Part shown: positions 48,250-59,500 of the stretch, in pieces
Layout of the letters: every line of letters begins with the position of its first letter
Position numbering within the stretch: position 1 is the stretch's first letter
Source: Archivesica marissinica
Taxonomy: Eukaryota > Mollusca > Bivalvia > Venerida > Vesicomyidae
Assembly (NCBI GenBank): GCA_014843695.1
Contig: CM026390.1
Span: forward strand, 12,440,904-12,504,903
Reading direction: 5' to 3'
DNA: 64,000 nucleotides
Notes under the pieces: model-generated
The model's database searches: none
What the model saw: the letters and a program-made list of their open reading frames with translations, nothing else
What the model was told of the DNA's origin: nothing
Translations under genes and position numbers: made by a program

Positions 48250-48346
48250 TCCACCCACATTGCGCACTAAGCAGTAGTTGCTCAACGCTGAATGTCGAGT
48301 CGAATAGGAGTTCATCTCAACGCTCATAATTTTCACCCTCGCACCG
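48250..48346 (+). repeat. Direct copy of the Harbinger left subterminal region
   Basis: About 95 bp from CCCACATTGCGCACTAAGCA to CTCGCACCGGTT is nearly identical to 44691-44786 and in the same, not inverted, orientation. The element thus carries a piece of its left end near its right end. An extra TIR core (CCAGTCGAATGC) lies at 48440-48451. Confidence 0.8.
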
Positions 48347-48504
48347 GTTTCTTTGCGCACGTGACTAATGCAACGGTGAATTTTCTGCGTTGAGAAGTTA
48401 CTTAGTTCTGTGACGTCATAATCTTATCAAGCAACCAGTCGAATGCAAAATTGTAAGCAACTAAAAAAACATGTCAACGAAATCCGCCAGTCGAATGCGC
48501 CCAG

Positions 48505-51162
48505 TTTCTCTGAGCAGAAGTATGAGTTGACGATTAACGCTTCATGACATCTGCTGCGAATGAAATGCCCACCACTTCAGGTGGATTCTCTGAAGATTGT
48601 TGAACCAAACTGTCCGGGAATGAGTGTAGCGACGCGCAAACATGGCATGAGTCACAGACACGATCGATTGTCTTGGTCATATCTAATGCGTAAAAGTTGC
48701 GTTTCATGACAAGTCACATTTGGTGTTTTGATGGGTGGTCAAGCTTTAAATGGAGAGCAGTGACTAGACCATCTAGCACTGACCTTGGAACCACAATTAG
48801 ATCGGATGGTGGTAATAGGGGGTCACTGCGGTGAACTACGAGTAATCCATCTTTAGCTATGGATGTTGTGTTGAGATAGCGTTTCACATCTTTAGCGTTG
48901 GTGACTTTCTTAGATGGACGCGTGCCTTGTTTCAGGTGAGCATGTGTGCGGCGGAGGTCTGGACAGTCCGACTGGATGTCGAGCCACGCAGACCGGTTGG
49001 AGAAAGGTAAGCGGGTCATATTGTTTATAATGTCTTGAACATGTACGGTTCTCACAACAGAATCTTCTGTTCGATTAATAAAGACACATATCTGACAACG
49101 TACTTCCTCACAATCTGGAGCATTTCTACTGGCAAAGTCAGAAGGTACGTTTGCTGACCCAGCGAGGTGTCGAACACTAACCTGATATCTACTAACGGTT
49201 GACAGGAACGATGTAACACGTGGACTGGCAGAGAATTCTCCTCTGCATAACTTTTCAATTGACTGAACACATGGCTGGCTATCTGTCAGTACGCAAGCAT
49301 TGTGGTTTGACTGAATAATATACGGACTGAAATGTTTTACGGCAGCGGCAATGCACAGCGCCTCGATCTCGCACGGTAACCACGTTACTTGATGTTTTCT
49401 TAATTTGGCGCTGAAGAAACCTGCTAACTTGAGTTTATCGCTGTGTGTTACATACAATGTAGCACCAATGCCTCTCCTAGTAACGGACCCATCCGTGACT
49501 ATCCATAGAGTATCATCCGGTCGAGGCAATGTGATTGTTTTATGAGAAGTAAGAGACTTTTGCGCGTTATAGAAGTCCTGGTACATTGACTCAGTCCAAA
49601 CTAACTTTTCCTTGGATTCACGTCCGGCGATGGTGTCGTCTAAGCCAGACAGAAGTTGAGAGCATTTGGGTAACACACGCCCAAGAACTTTGTAAGCCCC
49701 AATAAATGATCTCAGCCCACGAACATTTTCTGGTGGGGAGCATGTAGACAATACAGCGATACGATGGGGACTTGCTGACAAAGTGCCCTGTGACCATATC
49801 CATCCCAATATCATCGTGGAACGGGGACAAACTATGGTTTTAGATGGAGACAATTGTAGGCTGCATTTTTGTAAGGCTTGTAGGATACGTTCAAAATTAA
49901 CTGTCAGCTCTTCAGGTGTGTTTCCGCCAATATACAGATCATCAGCTAGTTTTGCGACGAAGCCCTCTTCTATACAGTCACCGAGTACACGGCACATTAG
50001 TTCTTCTAGTGCTGTCTCCGATCCTGGCATTCCCATAGCGCATTTTGTGTATACTCGAACACCACGGAATGGTGTGGCAACACCACAGTACTTCATAGAG
50101 GACTTGGATAATGGTATTTGGTAGAAAGCGCTTGTTAGGTCTGTTACTATGATGTACTTCCAATGAGCTAATGTACGTAATGTGGAATCTACGTCCGGCA
50201 TGAGCGATGGTTGTGGTTTACTGTAGCGTCCTACATCGGCAAAGGCAGTGACCAGGCGATAGCCACCACTGGGCTTGTTTATAAGAAATGACGGATTCAA
50301 GTACTCGGCTGTGACACCAATGTCTTCTGGGCGACTGAACACTCCCTGTTTTTCGAGTTCATCAAATTTAGCTCGACTAATTTGTTTCGTGCATACTGTG
50401 GTATTCTGCCTTTACGCTGCGGTGGTTGAACTGGGCCCATATTTACACTAGCCTCGAAAGGACCTACTGCACCATTATATCCTTTAATGTTTGTGTCAAA
50501 TACATCGTCAAACTGTGCTAGTATACTCTGAAATTTAGCCTTGTCTTTATGAGATAATATGTTATCTGGGTCAACCTTAACACTATCTGAAAACTTGTCA
50601 GATGCTGTTTTTGTACCATTTGCACTTTTATTGGGAAGACTCTGATCGGGTGTACCACTTGGTTCGGTCGTAAGATGAACTTGACAGAAATGCTCATGTT
50701 TTCGCAGCGACTGTGGATCCTGTGAATTATTGACAATACGCACTTTACCGGCGACTGCCTCTACCACGTTCGGTTGTGGCCATTCAGCTCAGAACGAGTT
50801 TCAAGAGCAAGCGTGGCATCAGGGTCGAGGTCAGAAGGTATACTAACTTCGATGAAATTACCAGGCCAGACTACTGTAGATGGACCATCTGATCGAAGAA
50901 CAAAAGCCTGCGCGCGACGTACACGATTATCACGAGTATCGTGTATTTTCTGTCCATAATGAACACAATCGGAACCCGCGATGAGTATCTGTTGCTTTGC
51001 TGGTCTAACTGCAATGTCATTGCTTGACATGAATCATTGAATGGTATACCTGCAAGAATATCGACAACCAAATCATTCACGACTAGTGCTTCTAGCTCAA
51101 ACTCATGATTGTCTCTAGATAGTGTTAATTGAGTTTCAATTGAGATCCCACCGCTGCCACCA
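48505..51162 (-). pseudogene. Retrotransposon pol: protease remnant, RT, RNase H, integrase N-terminus
   Basis: From 51162 down: a C-terminal protease piece (VVNDLVVDILAGIPF), with the active-site Asp region missing; a spacer in shifting frames (changes near 51010, 50765 and 50375); then a 542-codon frame (50342-48714). RT shows [35 protein letters not shown] and [10 protein letters not shown] (Asp-Asp at about 49936-49941). RNase H shows [22 protein letters not shown] and VLTDSQP. The integrase zinc-binding part follows an in-frame TGA at about 48711 and has an H-x-H-like LKLDHPSKH and CDSCHVCASL. RNA copying and cDNA integration would be its roles. The frameshifts and stop make it inactive. 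Confidence 0.88.
51145..51162 (-). promoter_or_regulatory. Candidate primer-binding site
   Basis: Directly next to the 5' LTR the minus strand reads TGGTGGCAGCGGTGGGAT. A TGG start abutting the LTR is the hallmark of a tRNA primer-binding site (complement of a tRNA CCA end). The tRNA was not identified. Protease coding begins only a few bases later. Confidence 0.55.
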
Positions 51163-51458
51163 CGCCAGCAGGGATAAAACACTACACAGGCTAATAACTG
51201 ACAAACGGTTTAATTTTAGTAATCTTGACTATGTCATGCGCACAGGCACCAGACACAAAAAAACATTTATTTTTGGCCTATGGTCATATAGTAAGTAATA
51301 TATAATATTATATATTACTACTTACTATATGACCATAGGCCAAAAATAAAAAAAAAATTGTGCCTGTGGTCATGCGTGATGTTATGCAAGGGGGGGGGGG
51401 CAACCCAGTAACGAACCCAATCGTACGCCGTACCGTACCGTACAAGTACAGAGTGGCG
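51163..51458 (-). repeat. 5' LTR, split by a MITE
   Basis: Matches 43099-43254 over its full length except for the 128-bp insertion at 51241-51368, its 8-bp duplication, and a G run of 11 instead of 6. It is followed by the PBS on the inner side, as expected for a 5' LTR. Confidence 0.8.
51241..51368. mobile_element. 128-bp foldback MITE with 8-bp target-site duplication
   Basis: Ends are CACAGGCAC and its complement GTGCCTGTG. The interior is one long near-perfect palindrome (arms TTGGCCTATGGTCATATAGT and its complement around an AT-rich centre). The octamer GTCATGCG flanks both sides (51233-51240 and 51369-51376), and the other LTR has it once and no insert. An 8-bp duplication and CA...TG ends fit the hAT superfamily. 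Confidence 0.88.
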
Positions 51459-53316
51459 AAGAGCGCATTGTTGTTGCTCTATAACCCGACACTGTTCGTC
51501 TATCAACGCATTGATAAGTCGATTGTAAGATACATGTAGTTCTATTTGTGTATTGTACTCTCTCTTGTTTGAACACATGTTTGTATGGCAATACCTGACA
51601 CAACATTATAGTGTTCGATTCAATCGTGAATAAATAATCATTAAAATGTCTACAATTGAATAACTGTTATAGCCCGGTGAGACATTTTAGTCCTCTATAA
51701 TGGGGCACAAGTTTCGACTTTAATGCCATTAGTGTTATACCACATATGTGTACTGAATAGGTGGGCAATATCGCACAGTTGAATCAGCAATATTACTATT
51801 ATGTTGCATCGGACATTAGATTAACACCCTTTCGCATGAGTGATCATATCGATAATTGAAATCTGAAATTGTGACATATCACTAATTGGAATAGGTGATA
51901 TCACTACAGACGGATCTGTAGTCCAGTAGTAACGTAAAACACACAGTGATATCACTATAGTCCAAATTTGATAGTCTATGATTTTGTGTTGTAACTACAT
52001 TTGTTGCATGAAACACATATTTCCATATGCATACATAAAAAACTAATATGCAATATACTCTAAATTAAAATGTTTAATATCTGGTAATTATGTGACCGCA
52101 TTGCGGATTGGTGTTTCTGCCAATAGCAGGTGATCATGCTCAACCTTGCCTGACACATTGGAGGGGCACAACACAAGCTGGAAGGTAACTAAGTCTGTTG
52201 ATGCAACTGTCCGGTTATTCCCGCTATAGTTAGGCTAGTGGAAGACTAGGTTTGAGACGTGCACGCTGTTTCATGTACGTTGTGCTTAGCGGCAATAAGA
52301 CGGTACAATATACACAAAGGTATTTAGTAAACATATGTATACATGTATCACGATTTGTGTACACTTTAATGCATTTCTCACTCGGACCATTATACATGGA
52401 CAGAAACAAAGTAAATCACAAGTGGAACAGAATAGCAATGTCGGGGATGGAAACCGTCCCGTACCTTTCCTTTAGTGTTGTTGTTGTTGTAGTAGTATGC
52501 TGGTATCGATTGGTGGAGTAAACAATCTTTATAGTGTTCCAGCATTTTAATCGGACGTGTCAACTCTACAAAGCTGTTTAATTCCTAATTCGCTACGCTC
52601 AAACGTAAATAAAGAATTACAAACACGATTTAATATAGGATACACCAAATGCAGTATCATGTTCCATTTATTATATAGACACAAGCATTCTCTTGAACTT
52701 TAAACCAACGACCATACAAAGTAAGTATGTGCAGATATTGATGATTAAAAATCATATAACATAAGATCAGTCTGCGATATTAATTTACACAATATTGTAT
52801 CTTAATATATACATATAAGGTGTACATGTAAATAGTAAACTGTAGTGCCGGCTGCCCTAACCAACTTCCATACTAATAATATGATTTTCTCATCTTTTTG
52901 TGGAAGAGGAGGGGGAGGTAGAACTAATCCACGCCAATTATCCAGTGTGAAAAGGCCTTCTTTACTGCCCTGTGTAGCCTGGGAACAGGCGTTTATATAT
53001 TTTGCCTGGTCAGTCATATAAATATATTTTTAATACCGAGACCATTATTGAGTTTCTGATATTAATTAAATGTCATTTTGCCAGAAGTAAATTAGTGAAA
53101 TATCAACAGACTGGAACCCAGGCTATTCTCCGTGATTTTCCCAATGATTGGTATAACGATAAATATTGTCATATATTGAAGGCTGACTAATTCTAATCTG
53201 TTATATAAAACTTCGACTTGAATCAGTACTTCCACGTAGATTATACAGATTAAATCATACCTGAACTAACAGTCTTATAAGTTATAGCTTAAAATCACAG
53301 ACACTGTAATTACTAG
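51459..53316. other. Non-coding, nothing recognised
   Basis: AT-rich DNA. Two copies of the palindrome GTGATATCAC lie near 51888-51897 and 51946-51955. No conserved open frame, SINE box or transposon end was recognised. Confidence 0.5.
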
Positions 53317-53458
53317 TAGATGCGTGACAGACATATAGATGCGTGGCAGACATGTAGATCTATGCGTGACAGACATATATATGCGTGGCAGACATGTAGA
53401 TGCGTGACAGACATATAGATGCGTGGCAGACATGTAGATCCGTGACAGACATGTAGAT
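53317..53458. repeat. 19-bp minisatellite with alternating units
   Basis: About seven units of GATGCGTGRCAGACATRTA. Two versions alternate (GACAGACATATA and GGCAGACATGTA), giving a 38-bp double unit, with small insertions such as GATCTATG. The minus frame (RIYMSATHLYVCHA) is a product of the repeat. Confidence 0.85.
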
Positions 53459-54108
53459 ACATACATGTACAATCAAGTCTACAATTCATTTCGTAAGCTG
53501 CCATTAATAAATATGCCATTCTTCTGACGATTCGTCTCTTTGTAATCAACCACCTTGGATAATCCTGGTACTGGACGTCGAACCTCTCATAGAATTACTG
53601 TAAACCTAGGAGACTGTTGTATAGATTTGCTACGCTGTATAACAAGTAGTATAGTATGTCCTGACTGTTGCAACGTCTGTTTGGAGTACAATATATACAG
53701 TATCAGCAACCTATTCAAATTATAATGTTAAAACCTAAAGTTATCTGAAGGTGATTTTCCCACAGTTAATGTCAGCACCGCAGGCATGAATAAAATATCA
53801 GGTTTTTATGAAATGTAAATATTACTATAGCACATTTTAAACAACGTGTATAGCTTATAACATAGTTGTTCTAGTCGTTTACAATCATCTATGTTCGTGT
53901 TCGAGAAATGTGGGGATATTTCGGAGGGAACTCGATATGTTCCCCCACCAATAATAGCTTGTGATTATAATTTGCAATCAAAATTCACCAAATGTAGACA
54001 TTACGTAAACACATCCCTGTGAGAGAGATTTCAGTAAAAGCCCTTTTTAAAAATGCTAATGTTTGTTTAGTATTATTAACAAAGGTGTTAACTTTATTGT
54101 ATATTTTG
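53459..54108. other. Non-coding, nothing recognised
   Basis: No open frame, repeat or RNA gene seen. AT-rich. Confidence 0.5.
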
Positions 54109-54614
54109 TTGAACACAGTGAGTCCTGAGTCATGCATTAAACACGTAAATCGCCGAGTGCAATGGCCGGGGTGCTGGGGCGTATGACGAGGCGTGTGTGT
54201 GTTTTACGTTTATTTATCGTCGCTACCGGTTGCCCATATGAGCAACGCCTCCTGAAGAGATTAGTCATTTTAGATTTTTGGAGGATAGTGCAATGATACA
54301 GACAGAGACCCATTCCAGAATCTCCTTTGGTTCTTTTACGTGCACGGTGTACAGCACCGCCACGAGACCTCGGTTTAAAGTCCCATCTGAATTTTATTAG
54401 GGTCAGACGAGGGATCGAACCTGTGATCCCTGGATTACCAGTCCAGCGTGTTACTATGATAGCCTACGCCCCTGTAACTCTGTCACTACATACATGGTTA
54501 AATAGTACCCTAGCCAACTGGGCCGAGGTATACGCTCGAGTATGGCCTACCCCTGGAGAGTACGCGCTGATTTTGAGTCATTGTCATGAATGAATCAAAC
54601 TTCACTGTGTTCAA
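54109..54614. mobile_element. 506-bp repeat with inverted ends enclosing a tRNA-derived SINE
   Basis: TTGAACACAGTGA (54109-54121) and its exact complement TCACTGTGTTCAA (54602-54614) bound the segment. The left arm continues with a sequence also found at 55787 (CGCCG...TGCAATGGCC). This could be a non-autonomous DNA element, or a pair of inverted SINE tails. Target-site duplications are not clear. Confidence 0.5.
54170..54475 (-). mobile_element. tRNA-Thr-like SINE
   Basis: On the minus strand the head resembles a tRNA: TAGGCTATCATAGT (A-box region), anticodon arm CTGGACTGGTAATCCAG with loop anticodon GGT, and B-box AGGTTCGATCCC. The body follows with CGGTGCTGTACACCG, CGTGCACGTAAAAGAACC and a tail with (CA)n. 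Acceptor-stem pairing and flanks are not tRNA-like, so it is a SINE and not a tRNA gene. It differs from the family at 703-900. Confidence 0.7.
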
Positions 54615-55399
54615 ATATCAACAATATGTAGATCTACCGTTAACACTTAAAAGGCAGTCTTTTTTTTAAAAAAAGCTAAAAAACATCGATTGAACTATAT
54701 ATGTGGTAAAACCCTGACATGTGATCAGTTTCGGCGCAGCACCATGTTATTCATAAGTAAACATGGATGACTCGTGTGATGAAACGTCAGAAAACATATA
54801 AATTAACACACATATCCAGTAAGTATGCTGAACTAATCTGTTGAACGGAACTTCAATGAAATATAATTATAACTATATGAAGTATACATGCATAGTGTAG
54901 CCACTCTAGGAAGCACTCTAGAATAATGCGATGCTAGTATGTGTTCTCCTAGCTCCAAGTTTCTCCAGAGTGTTGCCAAACTTCACAATACTTGAATAAA
55001 ATTTACATACGTAAGCATGTTTTTAAATATTTATCAGTGTGTGATATTTGAATAGAAAAGCTTGTCAGGATATTATACCAAATTAGTTGTCTCTCGCGTA
55101 TGAGAGTTTTCATACTATTTTGGAGAACTTATTATAATATATACATACGCTATGGGCTGCAGGTATCTCTGAAAGAAATGAAAGTTCCGTGAAACTCCAC
55201 CTGCATTCTACTTCTGGTGTAATAAATTTATTTATAAAGAAACTTAATATTCCATTCAAGTATGTATTGCGGTACGCTCAACTTCAACTTAACAGGCCAA
55301 ACCCAGTCTCAAATATTATGTCCAAAGCAAATACAGCCGATTGCATATGTCTACATGAATACTTTTTCTATAGTACACTCGACGTTGTTTTATCATTAA
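54615..55399. other. Non-coding, nothing recognised
   Basis: AT-rich with an A/T homopolymer patch at 54659-54675. No gene or repeat family recognised. Confidence 0.5.
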
Positions 55400-55517
55400 G
55401 GCTTTTATTGTAGTCCGGGGTCTTCCTCCACCAATAACAGCTCTGTAAGTCGCCATATGACCTAAGCTGTTTTGGGACTTTAAACCCCCAAAACCAAACA
55501 AGCAAACAAACAAACAT
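55400..55517 (+). mobile_element. Retroposon 3' tail with (CAAA)n
   Basis: CCATATGACCTAAGCTG, GGGACTTTAAACCCCCAAAA and then repeated CAAA. The short hairpin GGGACTTTAAACCCCC followed by a simple repeat is the usual 3' end of LINE-mobilised SINEs or RTE-type LINEs. No 5' part is recognised. Confidence 0.45.
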
Positions 55518-55786
55518 CATATTCAAATTAACCTACTGCTCGTCTTGAATCTTATAACATGCCGGTTTTGAAATTCTAAGGGCATTCAAAATGGCAACTG
55601 GAATACAAAATGGTTGTCTACATTTTATCATGAATATAATTATGCTATATACGGTTATTTATCACCCCTGGGTATTCGAGGCTATGCCTCCAGAAATATA
55701 TTGGGCATTTTATTATTTGGAATATGTTGGAAGCAATTGCTGAACGACAACTTCAATAATTAAACAGACAAACAAACTGTTGATAT
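55518..55786. other. Non-coding, nothing recognised
   Basis: No gene or repeat recognised; included to cover the stretch before the next repeat. Confidence 0.45.
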
Positions 55787-55882
55787 TTGAACACAGTGGA
55801 GTGCGGGTCATTGATTAAAATCGAACATCGCCGCATGCAATGGCCAAGAGTACTAATACGTTAGACGAGGGTCGAGTTGATG

Positions 55883-55888
<6 letters not shown>
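55787..55888 (+). repeat. Second copy of the TTGAACACAGTG end
   Basis: TTGAACACAGTGGAGT... to CGCATGCAATGGCC resembles 54109-54170, about 100 bp, then is cut by the AT microsatellite. It shows that the 54109 element belongs to a repeat family. Confidence 0.6.
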
Positions 55889-55954
<66 letters not shown>

Positions 55955-55977
55955 AGAGCTGCAGGGGGGGGGGGGGG
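55889..55977. repeat. (AT)n microsatellite and 14-G run
   Basis: 32 AT dinucleotides (55889-55952) are followed after 11 bases by 14 consecutive G (55964-55977). Both are prone to length errors in sequencing. Confidence 0.95.
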
Positions 55978-56577
55978 ATCTATGCAATCTGCTGCCCATG
56001 TCCAAAGTTAAGATAAAAGGATATACAAATATGCATCAGTTTAAAGTACGAGTCCAGACTGTCAACAAGAGCCGGAAGACTGGGACTCGACTGTGTATGT
56101 GTCTGTACTGTTCCATGGCCTGATCTAGTCATGTGGGGAAAAGAAGTTGGCATTGCATTGGGTATTTGACTGTGCATGTTAGGTGATGGTGATCTGCAGC
56201 TACTAGTTCATTTCTTATTATGTAAAACATGACCAATTAGGCACGATTTCGTCGTTATTCTTAGGTTTCCCTATTAAGGGCATCTATCATGTGATGCATT
56301 ACTGGTGTACCCCGGTATTAATTAAAGCGATCACTTTAATCCTCGTACATCATTACATAGTATCGTCTTAGGCAAAGTCAAGGCATCTTACACAAATCAA
56401 TCGTGCAAACATTAATCTCATGGTTACTCTGTCCCCAGCACAACTGGACTGGATTTGGCGACCATGGATGATCGAATGTTTCAGCATCTTTCAGTGAGAG
56501 CATGTGTAAGAATTACGCACCATTGCCACTGTAGCCACCTCGATGAGAGGATGCATATGCAACCCGATTTAAAAAAA
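55978..56577. other. Non-coding left flank of the right satellite block
   Basis: No gene seen. The border to the satellite is at about 56578, after CCCGATTTAAAAAAAGC. This is the only satellite border to unique-looking DNA in the window that is not made by a LINE poly(A) or a gap. Confidence 0.55.
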
Positions 56578-56579
56578 GC

Positions 56580-59500
56580 TATGACATGGCTCGCCGTTTG
56601 GCATAGGACATCATAGCTCACTGTTTGGCATAGGACATCATAGCTCACTGTTTGGCATAGGACATCATAGCTCACTGGCTGGCATAGGACATCATAGCTC
56701 ACTGTTTGGCATAGGACATCATAGCTCACCGTTTGGCATAGGACATCATAGCTCACCGGCTGGCATAGAACATCATATCTCACCGTTTGGCATAGGACAT
56801 CATAGCTCACTGTTTGGCATACGACATCATAGCTCACTGTTTGGCATAGGACATCATAGCTCACTGGCTGGCATAGGACATCATAACTCACCGGCTGGCA
56901 TATGATATCATAGCTCACTGTCTGGCATAGGACATCATAGCTCACTGGCTGGCATATGACACCATAGCTCACTGGCTGGCATAGGACATCATAGCTCACT
57001 GCTTGGCATAGGAAACCATAGCTCACTGGCTGGCATAGGACATCATAGCTCATTGTTTGGCATAGGACATCATAGCTCACTGGTTGGCATATGATATCAT
57101 AGCTCACTGGCTGGCATAGGACATCATAGCTCACTGTTTGGCATAGTACATCATAGCTCACTGGCTGGCATAGCACACCATAGCTCACTGTTTGGCATAG
57201 TACATCATAGCTCATTGGCTGGCATAGGACACCATAGCTCACTGGCTGGCATAGGACATCATAGCTCACTGTTTGGCATAGGACACCATAGCTCACTGTT
57301 TGGCATAGGACATCATAGCTCACTGTTTCGCATAGGACATCATAGCTCACTGGCTGGCATAGGACATCATAGCTCACTGGCTGGCATAGGACACCATAGC
57401 TCACTGTTTGGCATAGGACATGAGATCACAGTTTGGCATAGGACATCATAATTCACTGGCAGGCATAGGACACCATAGCTCACTGTTTGGCATAGGACAT
57501 CATAACTCACTGGCTGGCATAGGATATCATAGCTCACTGTTTGGCATAGGACATCATAACTCACTGGCTGGCATAGGACACCATAGCTCACTGTCTGACA
57601 TAGGATATCATAGCTCACTGTTTGGCATAGGACATCATAACTCACTGTTTGGCATAGGACATCATAGCTCACTGTTTGGCATAGGACATCATAACTCACT
57701 GGCTGGCATAGGACATCATAGCTCACTGGCTGACATAGGATATCATAGCTCACTGTTTGGCATAGGACATCATAACTCACTGTTTGGCATAGGACATCAT
57801 AGCTCACTGTTTGGCATATTACATCATAGCTCACTGTTTGGCATATTACATCATAGCTCACTGTTTGGCATAGGACATCATAGCTCATTGTTTGGCATAG
57901 GCCACCATAGCTCACTGTTTGGCATAGGCACCATAGCTCATTGTTTGGCATAGGACATCATAGCTCACCGTTTGGCATAGGACATCATGGCTCACTGTTT
58001 GGCATAGGCCACCATAGCTCACTGTTTGGCATAGGACACCATAGCTCATTGTTTGGCATAGGACATCATAGCTCACCGTTTGGCATAGGACACCATAGCT
58101 CACTGTCTGGCATAGGACATCATAGCTCACTGGCTGGCATATGACACCATAGCTCACTGGCTGGCATAGGACATCATAGCTCACTGCTTGGCATAGGAAA
58201 CCATAGCTCACTGGCTGGCATAGGACATCATAGCTCATTGTTTGGCATAGGACATCATAGCTCACTGGTTGGCATATGATATCATAGCTCACTGGCTGGC
58301 ATAGGACATCATAGCTCACTGTTTGGCATAGTACATCATAGCTCACTGGCTGGCATAGCACACCATAGCTCACTGTTTGGCATAGTACATCATAGCTCAC
58401 TGGCTGGCATAGGACACCATAGCTCACTGGCTGGCATAGGACATCATAGCTCACTGTTTGGCATAGGACACCATAGCTCACTGTTTGGCATAGGACATCA
58501 TAGCTCACTGTTTCGCATAGGACATCATAGCTCACTGGCTGGCATAGGACATCATAGCTCACTGGCTGGCATAGGACACCATAGCTCACTGTTTGGCATA
58601 GGACATGAGATCACAGTTTGGCATAGGACATCATAATTCACTGGCAGGCATAGGACACCATAGCTCACTGTTTGGCATAGGACATCATAACTCACTGGCT
58701 GGCATAGGATATCATAGCTCACTGTTTGGCATAGGACATCATAACTCACTGGCTGGCATAGGACACCATAGCTCACTGTCTGACATAGGATATCATAGCT
58801 CACTGTTTGGCATAGGACATCATAACTCACTGTTTGGCATAGGACATCATAGCTCACTGTTTGGCATAGGACATCATAACTCACTGGCTGGCATAGGACA
58901 TCATAGCTCACTGGCTGACATAGGATATCATAGCTCACTGTTTGGCATAGGACATCATAGCTCACTGTTTGGCATAGGACATCATAGCTCACTGTTTGGC
59001 ATAGGACATCATAGCTCACTGTTTGGCATAGGCATCATAGCTCACTGTTTGGCATAGGACATCATAGCTCATTGTTTGGCATAGGACACCATAGCTCACT
59101 GTTTGGCATAGGCACCATAGCTCATTGTTTGGCATAGGACATCATAGCTCACCGTTTGGCATAGGACATCATAGCTCACTGTTTGGCATAGGCCACCATA
59201 GCTCACTGTTTGGCATAGGACACCATAGCTCATGTTTGGCATAGGACATCATAGCTCACCGTTTGGCATAGGACATCATAGCTCACTGTTAAACATAGGC
59301 CACCATAGCTCACTGTTTGGCATAGGACAGCATGGCTCACTGTTGGCATAGGCCACCATAGCTCACTGTTTGGCATAGGACACCATAGCTCATTGTTTGG
59401 CATAGGACATCATAGCTCACCGTTTGGCATAGGACATCATAGCTCACTGTTAAACATAGGCCACCATAGCTCACTGTTTGGCATAGGACACCATAGCTCA

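Larger units (their letters stand above)
44648..48501 (+). mobile_element. PIF/Harbinger DNA transposon inside the integrase gene
   Basis: Terminal inverted repeats of about 28 bp begin GGCGCATTCGACTGG at 44648 and, inverted, end at 48501, with three mismatches. Each end is flanked by CAG (44645-44647 and 48502-48504), the 3-bp duplication typical of Harbinger. Dropping the element plus one CAG rejoins the retrotransposon sequence without loss. It carries a decayed transposase (44810-46819) and an unidentified minus-strand frame (46834-47079). Confidence 0.92.
43099..51458 (-). mobile_element. Ty3/gypsy-like LTR retrotransposon with two nested insertions
   Basis: Minus orientation: 5' LTR (51163-51458, including a MITE), PBS (51145-51162), protease remnant, RT, RNase H, integrase, 3' region, PPT (43258-43276) and 3' LTR (43099-43254). 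Removing the Harbinger (with one CAG) and the MITE (with its duplicated octamer) leaves roughly 4.4 kb. gag is absent. The two LTRs differ by two substitutions, one single-base indel and a G-run length change. The short LTRs and pol type suggest the Mag lineage, by inference. Confidence 0.85.

Noticed and set aside
49783..50124. Plus frame opposite the retrotransposon RT
   Set aside because: It is a shadow of the RT/RNase H frame with its catalytic motifs on minus.
52252..52521. 89-codon plus frame and other small frames between 51.5 and 55.5 kb
   Set aside because: No conserved motif, no splice context and no relation to known families; expected by chance in this length of DNA.
55964..55977. 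G-quadruplex regulatory element
   Set aside because: A single 14-G run next to an AT microsatellite is low-complexity DNA; there is no gene nearby to regulate and the length is uncertain.
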